Source: Bradyrhizobium barranii subsp. barranii
Lineage (GTDB): Bacteria > Pseudomonadota > Alphaproteobacteria > Rhizobiales > Xanthobacteraceae
DNA length: 64,000 bases
NCBI RefSeq assembly: GCF_017565645.3
Contig: NZ_CP086136.1
Coordinates: forward strand, 3,455,501 to 3,519,500
Reading direction: 5' to 3'
Below the pieces are notes generated by a model, which made no database searches, had not been told where the DNA came from, and saw nothing but the letters and a program-made list of their open reading frames with translations. Both the position numbers and the translations under genes were made by a program. Positions 17,018 through 25,334 of this stretch are shown here, piece after piece (position 1 is the stretch's first letter; each line of letters opens with the position of its first letter).

Positions 17018-17659
17018 CTACACGTAAGATTTCCGCGTCGGATCGAAGATCGGCGGATAATTGTTCTCGTCGAGCAGATCGAGAAACGGGTCGAGTCCCC
17101 TGGACTTGATGAGGCCGAGCTCCTGATGCGAGATCAGGTTCACGGTCAGGATCTCCACGGGATCGCTCGCGATCTCGAGCGCCTCGGCGATCTGCTTATC
17201 GGGGCCGATGACCGGTGTGAGAAACAGGAATGTCTGGAAGTCCGTTCCTGCAACCGGCGGACACGGCAGCGCGACGCGATGACCAAAACCGAACCAGGTC
17301 GTGTCGATGGACGGCAGATTGGCGAGCCAGCGCAGATTGGCGCAAACCTCCTCTGTCGGCTCCCGGACATACCACATCAGCTCGGCACGTGGCTTTGCGT
17401 CGCCATGCACCCCCGGCATTCGCTGTTCGCTCATGCCGTTGGTCAGAAGCACATAACCTTCGTCAGATCCCTCCTGGCACACCGGCACGAAATCGCGGCC
17501 AAAGGCGTGGATGTCGATGCGGCGCTCCGCGCTGTCGGTGAAGCTGTGCTCGGGCTCGCCAAGCTCGCTTTCATAGATCGCGAGCCGATGCCGGTAGAAG
17601 TCGGTTTCGGGTAACGGCTCGCTCGAGTCGGACATGAGCGTTGCAAGACGGGAGAACAT
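17018..17659 (-). CDS. Suppressor-of-fused (SUFU) domain protein
   Basis: A 213-residue protein matching the bacterial SUFU-like domain: RRIDIHAFGRDF, LTNGMSEQRM, AELMWYV, FGFGHRVALPCPP and a C-terminal DPTRKSYV. ATG 17659 is preceded by GAGG at 5 bases. In bacteria many SUFU-domain proteins are immunity proteins for polymorphic or contact-dependent toxins, while others have unknown housekeeping roles. No toxin, secretion gene or repeat-rich protein is nearby, so the toxin-immunity reading has no support here. No signal peptide, therefore cytoplasmic. Confidence 0.8.
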   Translation of the reverse strand: MFSRLATLMSDSSEPLPETDFYRHRLAIYESELGEPEHSFTDSAERRIDIHAFGRDFVPVCQEGSDEGYVLLTNGMSEQRMPGVHGDAKPRAELMWYVREPTEEVCANLRWLANLPSIDTTWFGFGHRVALPCPPVAGTDFQTFLFLTPVIGPDKQIAEALEIASDPVEILTVNLISHQELGLIKSRGLDPFLDLLDENNYPPIFDPTRKSYV

Positions 17660-17826
17660 GTGAACCTCGGGGGCGGATGTGGACCGGGATATTCGCGTTG
17701 TCGTGAGACGACGCGGGCCGGTTCAAATCCGCTCCACGAGTGCGGTGATGCTTCGCTTTAGTCCAGATCTCGTTGCGCGATAGTGCACTTGGCCGGGCTA
17801 TTCTCAGCGATGCGCTTCGTTCCCGA

Positions 17827-18900
17827 CTAGCCCGCGATCTTCTCGATCGCGGCCTGGTCCAGTCCGAACTTCGTCCCGGCCTCCAGGATTTCCTGCCAGG
17901 TGGTCGGGTCGACCGGAATGCCTTCGGCCAGACGCTTCTTCCTGGTCTCGCGCTCGGGATCGCCGGCGATCTTCACCTTGTCGACGCCGGGAGCGGGCGG
18001 CGAGCCGGTGTGCCAGGCAACAAAACTCTCGACCTCGCTCGCAAGGTTGTCGCCGGTGCCGAGCTTGTTCGGGTCGATGACGATCGAGAGCATGCCGTTG
18101 AGGACGTTGTACTTGCCGTCGGACGGGCCCTTGACCACCTGCCCGCCGGAGAGCGCGCCGCCGAGGATTTCGCACACCAGTGCGAGGCCGGAGCCCTTGT
18201 GCTCGCCGAACGGCAGGATGGCGCCGTGCGGCGGGATCACGGTGTAGCGCGGGTTGGTGGTCGGCTTGCCTTCGTTGTCGATGATGGTGCCGGGCTCCAG
18301 TTCGACGCCCTTGTTGTGGGCGACCCGGGTCTTGCCTTGCGCGATCCTGCTGGTGGCGAAGTCGAGCACGATCGGGTCCTTGCCCCTGCGCGGGATGCCG
18401 ACGCAGAACGGGTTGGTGCCGTGGCGCGCATCGCTGCCGCCCCACGGCGCCACGATCGGGCGCGAGATCACGTTGACGAAGTGGATCGAGACCAGCCCGT
18501 GGTCGATGCACTGCTCGGCCCAATGGCCGATGCGGCCAATGTGGTGCGAGTTGGAGAGGCCGACGAGACACACGCCGTTGCGCTTGGCGCGCTCTGCCGC
18601 CAGCTCCATCGCCTCGTGCCCGATCACCTGGCCATAGCCGGTGAGGCCGTCGAGCGTGAGGAGCGGACCGGTGTCGAGCACGATCTTGACGTGCGCGTTC
18701 ACGGCGAGGCCGCCCGTGGTGACGCTCTGGACATAGCGCGGGATCATGCCGACGCCGTGCGAGTCATGTCCTCTAAGATTGGCCTCGACGAGGTTGGTGG
18801 ACACGAGCTCGGCTTCGCGGTCCGTAGACCCGCCCGCCTTGACGATGGCACGGACGACGTTGGTGAGCGGCTGTGCCTTGATGGTGCGATAGTCGGCCAT
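17827..18900 (-). CDS. Ldh family (malate/L-lactate/ureidoglycolate-type) NAD(P) dehydrogenase
   Basis: A 357-residue enzyme of the LDH2/MDH2 fold, distinct from classical Rossmann lactate dehydrogenases. Family motifs are LRGHDSHGVGMIPRYV, SNSHHIGRIGHW (catalytic histidine region), PIVAPWGG, DFATSRIAQGK and GEHKGSGLAL. Members oxidise malate, sulfolactate, 2,3-diketogulonate or ureidoglycolate. It is the last gene of a minus-strand set with a D-2-hydroxyacid dehydrogenase (11-base gap), an M20 hydrolase and a LysR regulator. The M20 neighbour makes a ureidoglycolate-like substrate thinkable, but this is not shown. The start at 18900 gives MADYRT. Confidence 0.87.
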   Translation of the reverse strand: MADYRTIKAQPLTNVVRAIVKAGGSTDREAELVSTNLVEANLRGHDSHGVGMIPRYVQSVTTGGLAVNAHVKIVLDTGPLLTLDGLTGYGQVIGHEAMELAAERAKRNGVCLVGLSNSHHIGRIGHWAEQCIDHGLVSIHFVNVISRPIVAPWGGSDARHGTNPFCVGIPRRGKDPIVLDFATSRIAQGKTRVAHNKGVELEPGTIIDNEGKPTTNPRYTVIPPHGAILPFGEHKGSGLALVCEILGGALSGGQVVKGPSDGKYNVLNGMLSIVIDPNKLGTGDNLASEVESFVAWHTGSPPAPGVDKVKIAGDPERETRKKRLAEGIPVDPTTWQEILEAGTKFGLDQAAIEKIAG

Positions 18901-18911
18901 TGTTGTTGCTT

Positions 18912-19823
18912 TTATCCCTTCACGATCCGGCGGCAATGGACCCATGCCGCTTCAATCAGGTTCTCGCTCGCTTCCGGCGTGCGGAAGGCCGAATGCGCCG
19001 ACAGCGTCACGTTCGGCAGTCTTGTCAGCGGATGGTCGCCGGGCAGGGGCTCGATGTTGAAGACGTCGAGGCCGGCATGGCGGATATGCCCCGACTTCAG
19101 CGCGTCGATCATCGCCTGCTCGTCGACGACCGCGGCACGCGCGGTGTTGATCAGGATGACACCGGGCTTCATCGCAGAAATCTTCTCGCGCGTGATCATG
19201 CCGCGCGTCTCGTCGTTGAGCAGCAGATGCAGCGACACGACGTCGCTTCTGGCCAGCAGCGTGTCGAGATCAGTGAACTCGACGCCCGGATGGCTCTTCG
19301 GCGAGCGGTTCCAGGCGATCACCTTCATGCCCGAGCCGGCCGCAATACGTGCGACTTCCGCGGCGATGCCGCCGAAGCCGATCAGGCCGAGCGTCTTGCC
19401 GGAGAGCTGCATGCCATCCTCGCGCAGCCAGTTGCCGCCGCGCATCTCGCGATCCATCATCGCGATGACGCGGGCGGAGGCCCACATCAGCGCAATCGCG
19501 GATTCGGCGACGGCGGTGTCGCCATAGCCCTTGATCAGGTGCACGGAGATGCCGAGCTCGGCGAGTTCTTCCGGATTCATGTAGCTGCGCGCGCCGGTGC
19601 CGAGGAACACGACGTGCTTCAGCCCCGCGCATTTCTTCGCGACCTCGGTCGGCAGCGCTGTGTGGTCGACGATGGCGATCTCCGCACCATCGAGGACTTC
19701 AGGATATTGCTCGGGCTTGATGTCGGGATCCCTGTGGATCCGCACCTCGGGGTCGCCGGGCTTCCCCAGCCGCTCCATGATCACGGCGAGGGCTTCGTTG
19801 GCGTCGACGAAAACTCCGCGCAT
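18912..19823 (-). CDS. D-2-hydroxyacid dehydrogenase (NAD)
   Basis: A 303-residue enzyme of the D-isomer-specific 2-hydroxyacid dehydrogenase family (phosphoglycerate/hydroxypyruvate reductase type). The nucleotide-binding loop is LGLIGFGGIA, and LINTARAAVVDEQA carries the family signature. The catalytic Arg-Glu-His set appears as Arg in NTARAA, the downstream acidic residue, and His in LSAHSAF. It reduces a 2-keto acid to the D-hydroxy acid, or the reverse. It lies 12 bases after the M20 hydrolase gene and 11 bases before the Ldh-family gene, so two dehydrogenases with likely opposite stereochemistry are made together. Confidence 0.9.
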   Translation of the reverse strand: MRGVFVDANEALAVIMERLGKPGDPEVRIHRDPDIKPEQYPEVLDGAEIAIVDHTALPTEVAKKCAGLKHVVFLGTGARSYMNPEELAELGISVHLIKGYGDTAVAESAIALMWASARVIAMMDREMRGGNWLREDGMQLSGKTLGLIGFGGIAAEVARIAAGSGMKVIAWNRSPKSHPGVEFTDLDTLLARSDVVSLHLLLNDETRGMITREKISAMKPGVILINTARAAVVDEQAMIDALKSGHIRHAGLDVFNIEPLPGDHPLTRLPNVTLSAHSAFRTPEASENLIEAAWVHCRRIVKG

Positions 19824-19835
19824 GGCTCTCTCCGA

Positions 19836-21086
19836 TCAGGACGCGACGCCGGCGATCGCCAGCACGGTATGCATCAGCACGTTGGTGCCTGCGGCGCAGT
19901 CGGGCTGCGTGGCGTCTTCCAGCTCGTTGTGGCTGATACCGTCCTTGCAGGGCACGAACACCATCGCCGCCGGCATGACGGTGTTTAGGTTGCAGGCATC
20001 GTGGCCGGCGCCGGAGGTGATGCGACGGGAGGAATAGCCGAGCGTCTTCGCCGCGTTCTCGACCGCCGCGATCAGCTTGGGATCGAAATGCGTCGGCGGC
20101 TTGCGCCAGACCTGGTCGATCTTGACCTCGACCTTGCGGCGCGCGGCGATCTCGGCAATGGCGGCGCGCAAATCGCGATCGAGCGCATCCATGATGGCGC
20201 CATCCGCGCTGCGACAATCCATGGTGAAGGCGATCTCGCCGGGAATGACGTTGCGCGAGGGATTTGCGATCACGGCCTCGCCGATGGTGCCCACTGCTTT
20301 CGGCCCGTGCTTCTTCGCGATGGCCTCCATCGCCAGCACGATTTCGGAGAGCGTCGCGAGCGCATCGCGCCGCAGCGGCATCGGCGTCGATCCGGCATGG
20401 CTCTCGAAGCCGGAAATCTTGCCGTCGTACCAGAGCACGCCCTGGCCGGAATCGACCACGCCGATGGTCTTGCCTTCGGCCTCGAGGATCGGACCCTGCT
20501 CGATGTGCAGCTCGACGAAGCAGCCGAGCTTCTGGAAGCCGACCGGCTTGTCGCCGCGATAGCCGATGCTGTCGAGCGCCTGGCTGACGGAAGTGCCGTC
20601 GATATCCTTGCGCGACAGGATGTCATCGGTGGTGAAATCGCCGACGTAAGCGGCGGAGGCCATCATCGCCGGTGCGAAGCGCGAGCCTTCCTCGTTGGTC
20701 CAGTTGACGACGCAGATCGGCGCTTCGGTTTCGATGCCTGCGTCGTTCAGCGTGCGGATCACTTCCAGCGCGCCGAGCGTCCCCAGAATGCCGTCATACT
20801 TGCCGCCGGTCGGCTGGGTGTCGAGATGCGAGCCGATCCCGACGGGCAGCTTCGACATGTCGCGGCCCTTGCGCAGGCCGAACTGTGAGCCGAGCGCATC
20901 GGTGTGCACCTCGAGGCCGGCGTCCTCGCAGGCCTTGCGGAACCAGTCGCGCACCTGCTTGTCTTCGCTGCTCAGCGTCAGCCGCCGCACACCGCCCTTG
21001 GCCGTCCCGCCAAACTGGGCGGTCTCGTGGATGGAGCCCCAGAGGCGGGCGGAATCGATTTGCAGATTGGTGGCGGCTCGGCTCAT
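19836..21086 (-). CDS. M20 family Zn-dependent hydrolase (allantoate amidohydrolase / N-carbamoyl-amino-acid hydrolase type)
   Basis: A 416-residue dimetal hydrolase. Metal ligands are visible in order: GIGSHLDTQPTGGKYDG (His, Asp), NWTNEEGSRFAP (Glu pair), FVELHIEQGP (His) and SGAGHDACNLN (His). These match the AllC/HyuC branch, which cleaves N-carbamoyl or ureido groups to release ammonia and CO2. I start it at the ATG at 21086 with AAGAGAGACC upstream; a TTG at 21122 overlapping the LysR stop is possible. It is co-transcribed after LysR and before two hydroxyacid dehydrogenases. The true substrate is unknown. Confidence 0.88.
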   Translation of the reverse strand: MSRAATNLQIDSARLWGSIHETAQFGGTAKGGVRRLTLSSEDKQVRDWFRKACEDAGLEVHTDALGSQFGLRKGRDMSKLPVGIGSHLDTQPTGGKYDGILGTLGALEVIRTLNDAGIETEAPICVVNWTNEEGSRFAPAMMASAAYVGDFTTDDILSRKDIDGTSVSQALDSIGYRGDKPVGFQKLGCFVELHIEQGPILEAEGKTIGVVDSGQGVLWYDGKISGFESHAGSTPMPLRRDALATLSEIVLAMEAIAKKHGPKAVGTIGEAVIANPSRNVIPGEIAFTMDCRSADGAIMDALDRDLRAAIAEIAARRKVEVKIDQVWRKPPTHFDPKLIAAVENAAKTLGYSSRRITSGAGHDACNLNTVMPAAMVFVPCKDGISHNELEDATQPDCAAGTNVLMHTVLAIAGVAS

Positions 21087-21118
21087 GCGGTCGGTCTCTC
21101 TTTTGTCCGGCGCCTTTT

Positions 21119-22036
21119 TCAATGACGCGCCGGCGCAGACTCGTCAACCGCGAGGCTGCTCTGCGCAATCTGCCGTGCGAGCTCGGCGACGCGCTCCACC
21201 GCGACGACGTCAGGCGAGGCGAGCCAGCTCGCCGTGAATGTCAGCGGCGCTATGGCGAGATCGGTTTTGAGCAGTTGCAACCGCCCGTCGGCGAGCTCGT
21301 TCTCGACGATGGCGTCGGGGATCACGGCGATGCCGAGCCCTTCGACCGCCATGTGGATGACCGTCGCCAGCGATGCGGACGCATGCAGCCGGATCGGCGG
21401 CAGCTCCGGCCGGTCGAAGACTTCGCGCACGACCTCGTAAGGCCTGGTCTTGCGCGGGAAGGTGATGATCGGAAACCGCGCGAGGTCGGCGCGCGTCACC
21501 GGGCCGTCGCCGAGCCCGAGCGAGGGGCTTGCGAGAAAGCCGATCGGATAATCCGCGAGCACGCGATTGTGGACGCCCGAGGCCGACAGCGGCCCCACCA
21601 CGAAGGCAAGCTCGATCTCCTGCGCGAGCAGGCGCGCAGTGAGGTTCGGCGTGATGTCGACCTCGATCTCCAGCGACAGGTTCGGATAGACTTCGTTCAT
21701 GCTCTTGACGAGCCGCGGCAGCCAGGTGTGCACGATGGTCTCGGCGACGCCGAGGCGCATCACGCCGCGCATCGCCGAGCGATCGCCGATCTCGGCGATC
21801 ATCGCCGCCCTCAGGCCGATCAACTTCTCCGCATAGACCATCATCTGCCGGCCGCTCGGCGTCGGCGAAGCAACGCGATGGTCGCGGTTGAGGAGCTTTA
21901 CGCCCATCTCGCGCTCGAGCTGGGCGATGCGCTGGGAGATCGCCGGCTGGGTCGTATTGAGCCGTGCTGCGGCGCCGCGAAAGCTGCCGAGCTTCACAAC
22001 CCAAAGGAAGGTTTCGATCGACCTGAAGTCCAGCAT
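21119..22036 (-). CDS. LysR family transcriptional regulator
   Basis: A 305-residue LysR protein. The HTH is SFRGAAARLNTTQPAISQRI (residues about 17-36), followed by the linker helix and a substrate-binding domain with PTPSGRQMMVYAEKL at its beginning. It is the first gene of the minus-strand set and overlaps or abuts the M20 gene, so it is likely co-transcribed with the genes it controls. Its start faces the DUF1445 gene across 119 bases that contain a palindromic LysR-box candidate. The inducer is probably the imported substrate of this locus. Confidence 0.92.
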   Translation of the reverse strand: MLDFRSIETFLWVVKLGSFRGAAARLNTTQPAISQRIAQLEREMGVKLLNRDHRVASPTPSGRQMMVYAEKLIGLRAAMIAEIGDRSAMRGVMRLGVAETIVHTWLPRLVKSMNEVYPNLSLEIEVDITPNLTARLLAQEIELAFVVGPLSASGVHNRVLADYPIGFLASPSLGLGDGPVTRADLARFPIITFPRKTRPYEVVREVFDRPELPPIRLHASASLATVIHMAVEGLGIAVIPDAIVENELADGRLQLLKTDLAIAPLTFTASWLASPDVVAVERVAELARQIAQSSLAVDESAPARH

Positions 22037-22055
22037 GAGAAGGATTTTCCCGATC

Positions 22056-22072
22056 GATAAATCTAATTTATC
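22056..22072. promoter_or_regulatory. Candidate LysR-binding box
   Basis: Perfect inverted repeat GATAAAT-CTA-ATTTATC, an AT-rich island in GC-rich DNA, with a further GATCGAT copy on each side. It contains the T-N11-A pattern expected for LysR sites and lies 20 bases upstream of the LysR start, 84 bases before the DUF1445 gene. Confidence 0.55.
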
Positions 22073-22155
22073 AAGATCGATTAGAAAGGAAGATTAGACT
22101 TTATAGCATGCTTGGTGTTGGCTGTCTTTGTCGAGTTTATAGGCAGGTCGATCAA

Positions 22156-22971
22156 ATGACTGTTTTGGTGGCAGCGCAGCAAACTGAAACGCCCGACACG
22201 CTCCCGAGCCGCCAGGCGCGGCTCGCCTATCGCGGCGGCCAGGTCGGATCTACCGCCGGCGTCGCCCCCGGCTTCGTCCAGGGCAATCTGGCGATCCTGC
22301 CAGCCGAATATGCCAGCGCCTTTCACCGCTTCTGCCAGCTCAATCCGAAACCGTGCCCGATCATCGGCATGTCCGACGTCGGCAGCCCGCACATCCCCGC
22401 GCTCGGCGCCGATCTCGACATCCGCACCGACGTGCCGCGCTATCGCATCTGGCGCGACGGCGAGGTGGTCGACGAGCCGACCGACGTGACCAAGCATTGG
22501 CGCGACGATCTCGTGACCTTCGTGCTCGGCTGCTCGTTCTCGTTCGAAGAGGCGTTGCTCGACGAGGGCATGCCGATCCGCCACATCGAGCAGAACGTGC
22601 GCGTGCCGATGTACCGCACCAACATCGCCTGCGGCGAGGCCGGTCCGTTCGCCGGTCCCATGGTGGTGTCGATGCGTCCGTTCAAGCCGGCCGATGCGAT
22701 CCGCGCGGTGCAGATCACCTCGCGTTATCCCGCCGTGCACGGTGCACCCGTGCATCTCGGCCATCCGCACCTGATCGGCATCAAGGATCTCGCCAAGCCG
22801 GATTACGGCGATCCCGTGCCCGTCGCCGACGACGAGATCCCGGTGTTCTGGGCCTGCGGCGTGACGCCGCAATCGGTGATCAACGCCGCCAGGCTGCCGT
22901 TCGCGATCACGCATTCGCCCGGCCTGATGCTGGTGACGGATCTGAAGAACTGGAACATGGCCGTGATTTAG
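22156..22971 (+). CDS. DUF1445 family putative hydro-lyase (D-glutamate cyclase-like)
   Basis: A 271-residue protein of the DUF1445 family (YcsI in Bacillus), which includes mammalian D-glutamate cyclase. Family segments are [45 protein letters not shown] and [13 protein letters not shown], with conserved Cys and Asp/Glu residues. The reaction in bacteria is not established; cyclisation or dehydration of an amino diacid is the best guess. I start it at the ATG at 22156. It is the first plus-strand gene opposite LysR and is followed by an ABC importer, which indicates a catabolic role. Confidence 0.85.
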   Translation: MTVLVAAQQTETPDTLPSRQARLAYRGGQVGSTAGVAPGFVQGNLAILPAEYASAFHRFCQLNPKPCPIIGMSDVGSPHIPALGADLDIRTDVPRYRIWRDGEVVDEPTDVTKHWRDDLVTFVLGCSFSFEEALLDEGMPIRHIEQNVRVPMYRTNIACGEAGPFAGPMVVSMRPFKPADAIRAVQITSRYPAVHGAPVHLGHPHLIGIKDLAKPDYGDPVPVADDEIPVFWACGVTPQSVINAARLPFAITHSPGLMLVTDLKNWNMAVI

Positions 22972-23060
22972 TAGGCAGCGTTTGCTGCTTCTTCGGGCTT
23001 TACCGCATCCATCAATCGCTCCATTCGATCAGTCGAAATTTAGTAACAGGGGACTTTGCC

Positions 23061-24305
23061 ATGACGATCTCTCGCCGTGACGTGCTGCTTGGTGCCACAG
23101 CCACTGCCGCGCTGGTGCCGCTCGCTGCACGCGCCCAGACCTCCGAGGTCGTGATCGGCGTGATCTATCCGTTCTCCGGCGGCAGCGCGCAGCAGGGCGT
23201 CGACGCGCAGAAGGCCTATGAGACCGCGCTCGAGGTCATCAACAAGGACACCGATTTCGATCTGCCGCTGGCCAAGGGCGAGGGTCTGCCGGGCCTCGGC
23301 GGCGCAAAAGTCCGCCTCGTGTTCGCCGACCACCAGGCCGATCCGCAAAAGGGCCGCGCCGAGGCCGAGCGCCTGATCACGCAGGAGAAGGTCTCCGCGA
23401 TCATCGGCACCTATCAAAGCGCGGTCGCCGTCACCGTCAGCCAGATCTGCGAGCGCTACCAGATCCCGTTCGTCTCCGCCGACAACTCCTCGCCGAGCCT
23501 GCATCGCCGCGGCCTCAAATATTACTTCCGCGCCGCCCCGCATGACGAGATGTACTCGGCTGCTATGTTCGACTTCTTCGATGCCTTGAAGAAGAAGGGC
23601 ACCAAGATCGAGACGCTGTCGCTGTTCCACGAGGACACCATCTTCGGCACCGACTCCGGCAACGCCCAGGCCAAGATCGCCGGAGAGCGCGGTTACAAGA
23701 TCGTCTCCGACATCAAGTATCGCGCCAATTCGCCGTCGCTGTCGGCCGAAGTGCAGCAGCTCAAGAGCGCCAATGCCGACGTGCTGATGCCCTCGAGCTA
23801 CACCACCGACGGCATCCTGCTGGTCAAGACCATGGGCGAGCTCGGCTACAAGCCGAACGCGATCGTGGCGCAGGACGCCGGCTTCTCGGAGAAGGCGCTC
23901 TATGATGCCGTCGGCGACAAGCTCGAAGGCGTGATCTCGCGCGGCACCTTCTCGCTCGATCTCGCGCAGAAGCGTCCCATGGTCGGCAAGATCAACGAGA
24001 TGTTCAAGGCGCGCTCGGGCAAGGACTTCAACGACCTGACCTCACGCCAGTTCATGGGCCTGATCATCCTGGCCGACGCCATCAACCGCGCCAAATCGGC
24101 CGACGGCGAGAAGATCCGCGATGCACTGGCCGCGACCGACATCCCGGGCGAGCAGACCATCATGCCCTGGAAGCGCGTCAAGTTCGACGAGGCCGGCCAG
24201 AACAACGACGCCGACCCGGTGCTGCTGCAATATGTCGGCGGCAAGTTCGTCACCATCTTCCCGCCGCAGGCCGCGATCGCGGAAGCGATCTGGCCGATGA
24301 AGTAA
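23061..24305 (+). CDS. Branched-chain-amino-acid-type ABC transporter substrate-binding protein
   Basis: A 414-residue periplasmic binding protein (Peripla_BP_6 family). The N-terminus MTISRRDVLLGATATAALVP is a twin-arginine-like signal ending ARAQ. Mature domains begin EVVIGVIYPFSGGSAQQG and include HQADPQKGRAEAERLI and AIIGTYQSAVAVTVSQ. AGGGGA precedes the ATG. It is the first gene of a full LivKHMGF-type importer, but several members of this family carry urea, amides or aromatic acids rather than Leu/Ile/Val. The LysR-M20-dehydrogenase context suggests such an unusual substrate. Confidence 0.9.
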   Translation: MTISRRDVLLGATATAALVPLAARAQTSEVVIGVIYPFSGGSAQQGVDAQKAYETALEVINKDTDFDLPLAKGEGLPGLGGAKVRLVFADHQADPQKGRAEAERLITQEKVSAIIGTYQSAVAVTVSQICERYQIPFVSADNSSPSLHRRGLKYYFRAAPHDEMYSAAMFDFFDALKKKGTKIETLSLFHEDTIFGTDSGNAQAKIAGERGYKIVSDIKYRANSPSLSAEVQQLKSANADVLMPSSYTTDGILLVKTMGELGYKPNAIVAQDAGFSEKALYDAVGDKLEGVISRGTFSLDLAQKRPMVGKINEMFKARSGKDFNDLTSRQFMGLIILADAINRAKSADGEKIRDALAATDIPGEQTIMPWKRVKFDEAGQNNDADPVLLQYVGGKFVTIFPPQAAIAEAIWPMK

Positions 24306-24314
24306 GATTGGGAA

Positions 24315-24339
24315 GCGGGAGCTCGGACGTAGCTCCCGC
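24315..24339 (+). promoter_or_regulatory. Stem-loop after the binding-protein gene
   Basis: Perfect hairpin GCGGGAGCT, 7-base loop, AGCTCCCGC, starting 10 bases after the stop of the binding-protein gene and followed by a second larger palindrome rather than a T-run. It probably protects the upstream mRNA and limits read-through, giving more binding protein than permease. Confidence 0.55.
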
Positions 24340-24434
24340 CCTCATCCTGAGGAGCGGGCGTAGCCCGCGTCTCGAAGGACGAGGGCTGGGCCATCCTTCG
24401 AGACGCACGCTGGTGCGCGCTCCTCAGGATGAGG
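24340..24434. repeat. Intergenic palindrome (CCTCATCCTGAGGAGCG family)
   Basis: Outer arms of 17 bases (24340-24356 / 24418-24434) and inner arms of 13 bases (24368-24380 / 24394-24406) both pair perfectly. It fills the gap between the binding-protein and first permease genes of the same transcription unit. Elements of this family are frequent in Bradyrhizobium (general knowledge). Confidence 0.85.
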
Positions 24435-24455
24435 ATCTATTTCGGGGGACGACTT

Positions 24456-25334
24456 TTGACAGCTCAAGCCATTATCCAGAGTCTCGCGAGCGGCCTTCTG
24501 ATGGGCCTGCTCTACGGACTGATCGCGGTCGGCCTCGCGCTGATTTTCGGCCTGATGGACGTCACGAACTTCGCCCATGGCGAATTCCTGATGCTCGCGA
24601 TGTACCTGTCCTTCTTTCTGTTCGCGTTCTTCGCGATCGATCCCCTGCTGTCGGCCCCATTGGTCGCAGCGGCGATGTTCGTGTTCGGAGCAGTGGTCTA
24701 TCTACTCCTTGTACGCTTCGCCATGCGGGCCAAGGCCAATGCCGGCATGGTGCAGATCTTCACGACTTTCGGCCTTGCGATCGTGATGCGCGGCCTCGCG
24801 CAGTACTTCTTCACGCCGGACTATCGCAGCATTCCACAGTCCTGGCTCGGCGGTAAAACCATCTCGGTCGCCGGCATCTTCCTGCCCGAGCCGCAGCTCA
24901 TCGGTGCGCTGGTCTCGATCGCGGCCTTCGCCGGGCTCTACCTCTTCATCCACCGCACCGACTTCGGCCGCGCGCTGGAAGCCACCCGCGAGGATCCCGG
25001 CGCGGTCGCGCTCGTCGGCATCGACAAGAACCGCGTGTTCGCGTTCGGCTGGGGCCTCGGCGCCGCGCTGGTCGGTCTCGCCGGTGCGATCATGGCAGTG
25101 TTCTTCTACATCTATCCCGATGTCGGCGCGTCGTTCGCGCTGATCGCCTACGTCACCGTGGCGCTCGGCGGCTTCGGCAGCGTGTTTGGCGCCTTCGCCG
25201 GCGGCATCATTGTCGGCCTGGTCGAAGCGGTGACCGCGCTGGTGTTGCCGCCATCGCTGAAGTCCGTCGGCATCTATGCCGTCTATCTCCTCGTCGTCTT
25301 CATCCGGCCGCGCGGCCTGTTCGGGTCGATGTGA
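24456..25334 (+). CDS. Branched-chain-amino-acid-type ABC transporter permease (LivH type)
   Basis: A 292-residue membrane protein with about eight hydrophobic segments. LLYGLIAVGLALIFGLMDV and NFAHGEFLML are the LivH N-terminal signature, and RATREDPGAVALVGIDK-like sequence marks the cytoplasmic loop that contacts the ATPases. I start it at a TTG at 24456 with GGGGGA upstream, because an ATG at 24429 lies inside the palindromic repeat. Its stop overlaps the LivM-type start in a TGATG arrangement. Confidence 0.88.
   Translation: MTAQAIIQSLASGLLMGLLYGLIAVGLALIFGLMDVTNFAHGEFLMLAMYLSFFLFAFFAIDPLLSAPLVAAAMFVFGAVVYLLLVRFAMRAKANAGMVQIFTTFGLAIVMRGLAQYFFTPDYRSIPQSWLGGKTISVAGIFLPEPQLIGALVSIAAFAGLYLFIHRTDFGRALEATREDPGAVALVGIDKNRVFAFGWGLGAALVGLAGAIMAVFFYIYPDVGASFALIAYVTVALGGFGSVFGAFAGGIIVGLVEAVTALVLPPSLKSVGIYAVYLLVVFIRPRGLFGSM

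Noticed and set aside
17018..17659. SUFU protein as part of a toxin-immunity or defence island
   Set aside because: No toxin, nuclease, secretion or mobile gene is in the surrounding 20 kb.
24429..24455. ATG start for the LivH-type permease
   Set aside because: It lies within the right arm of the palindromic repeat; a TTG at 24456 has the ribosome-binding site.
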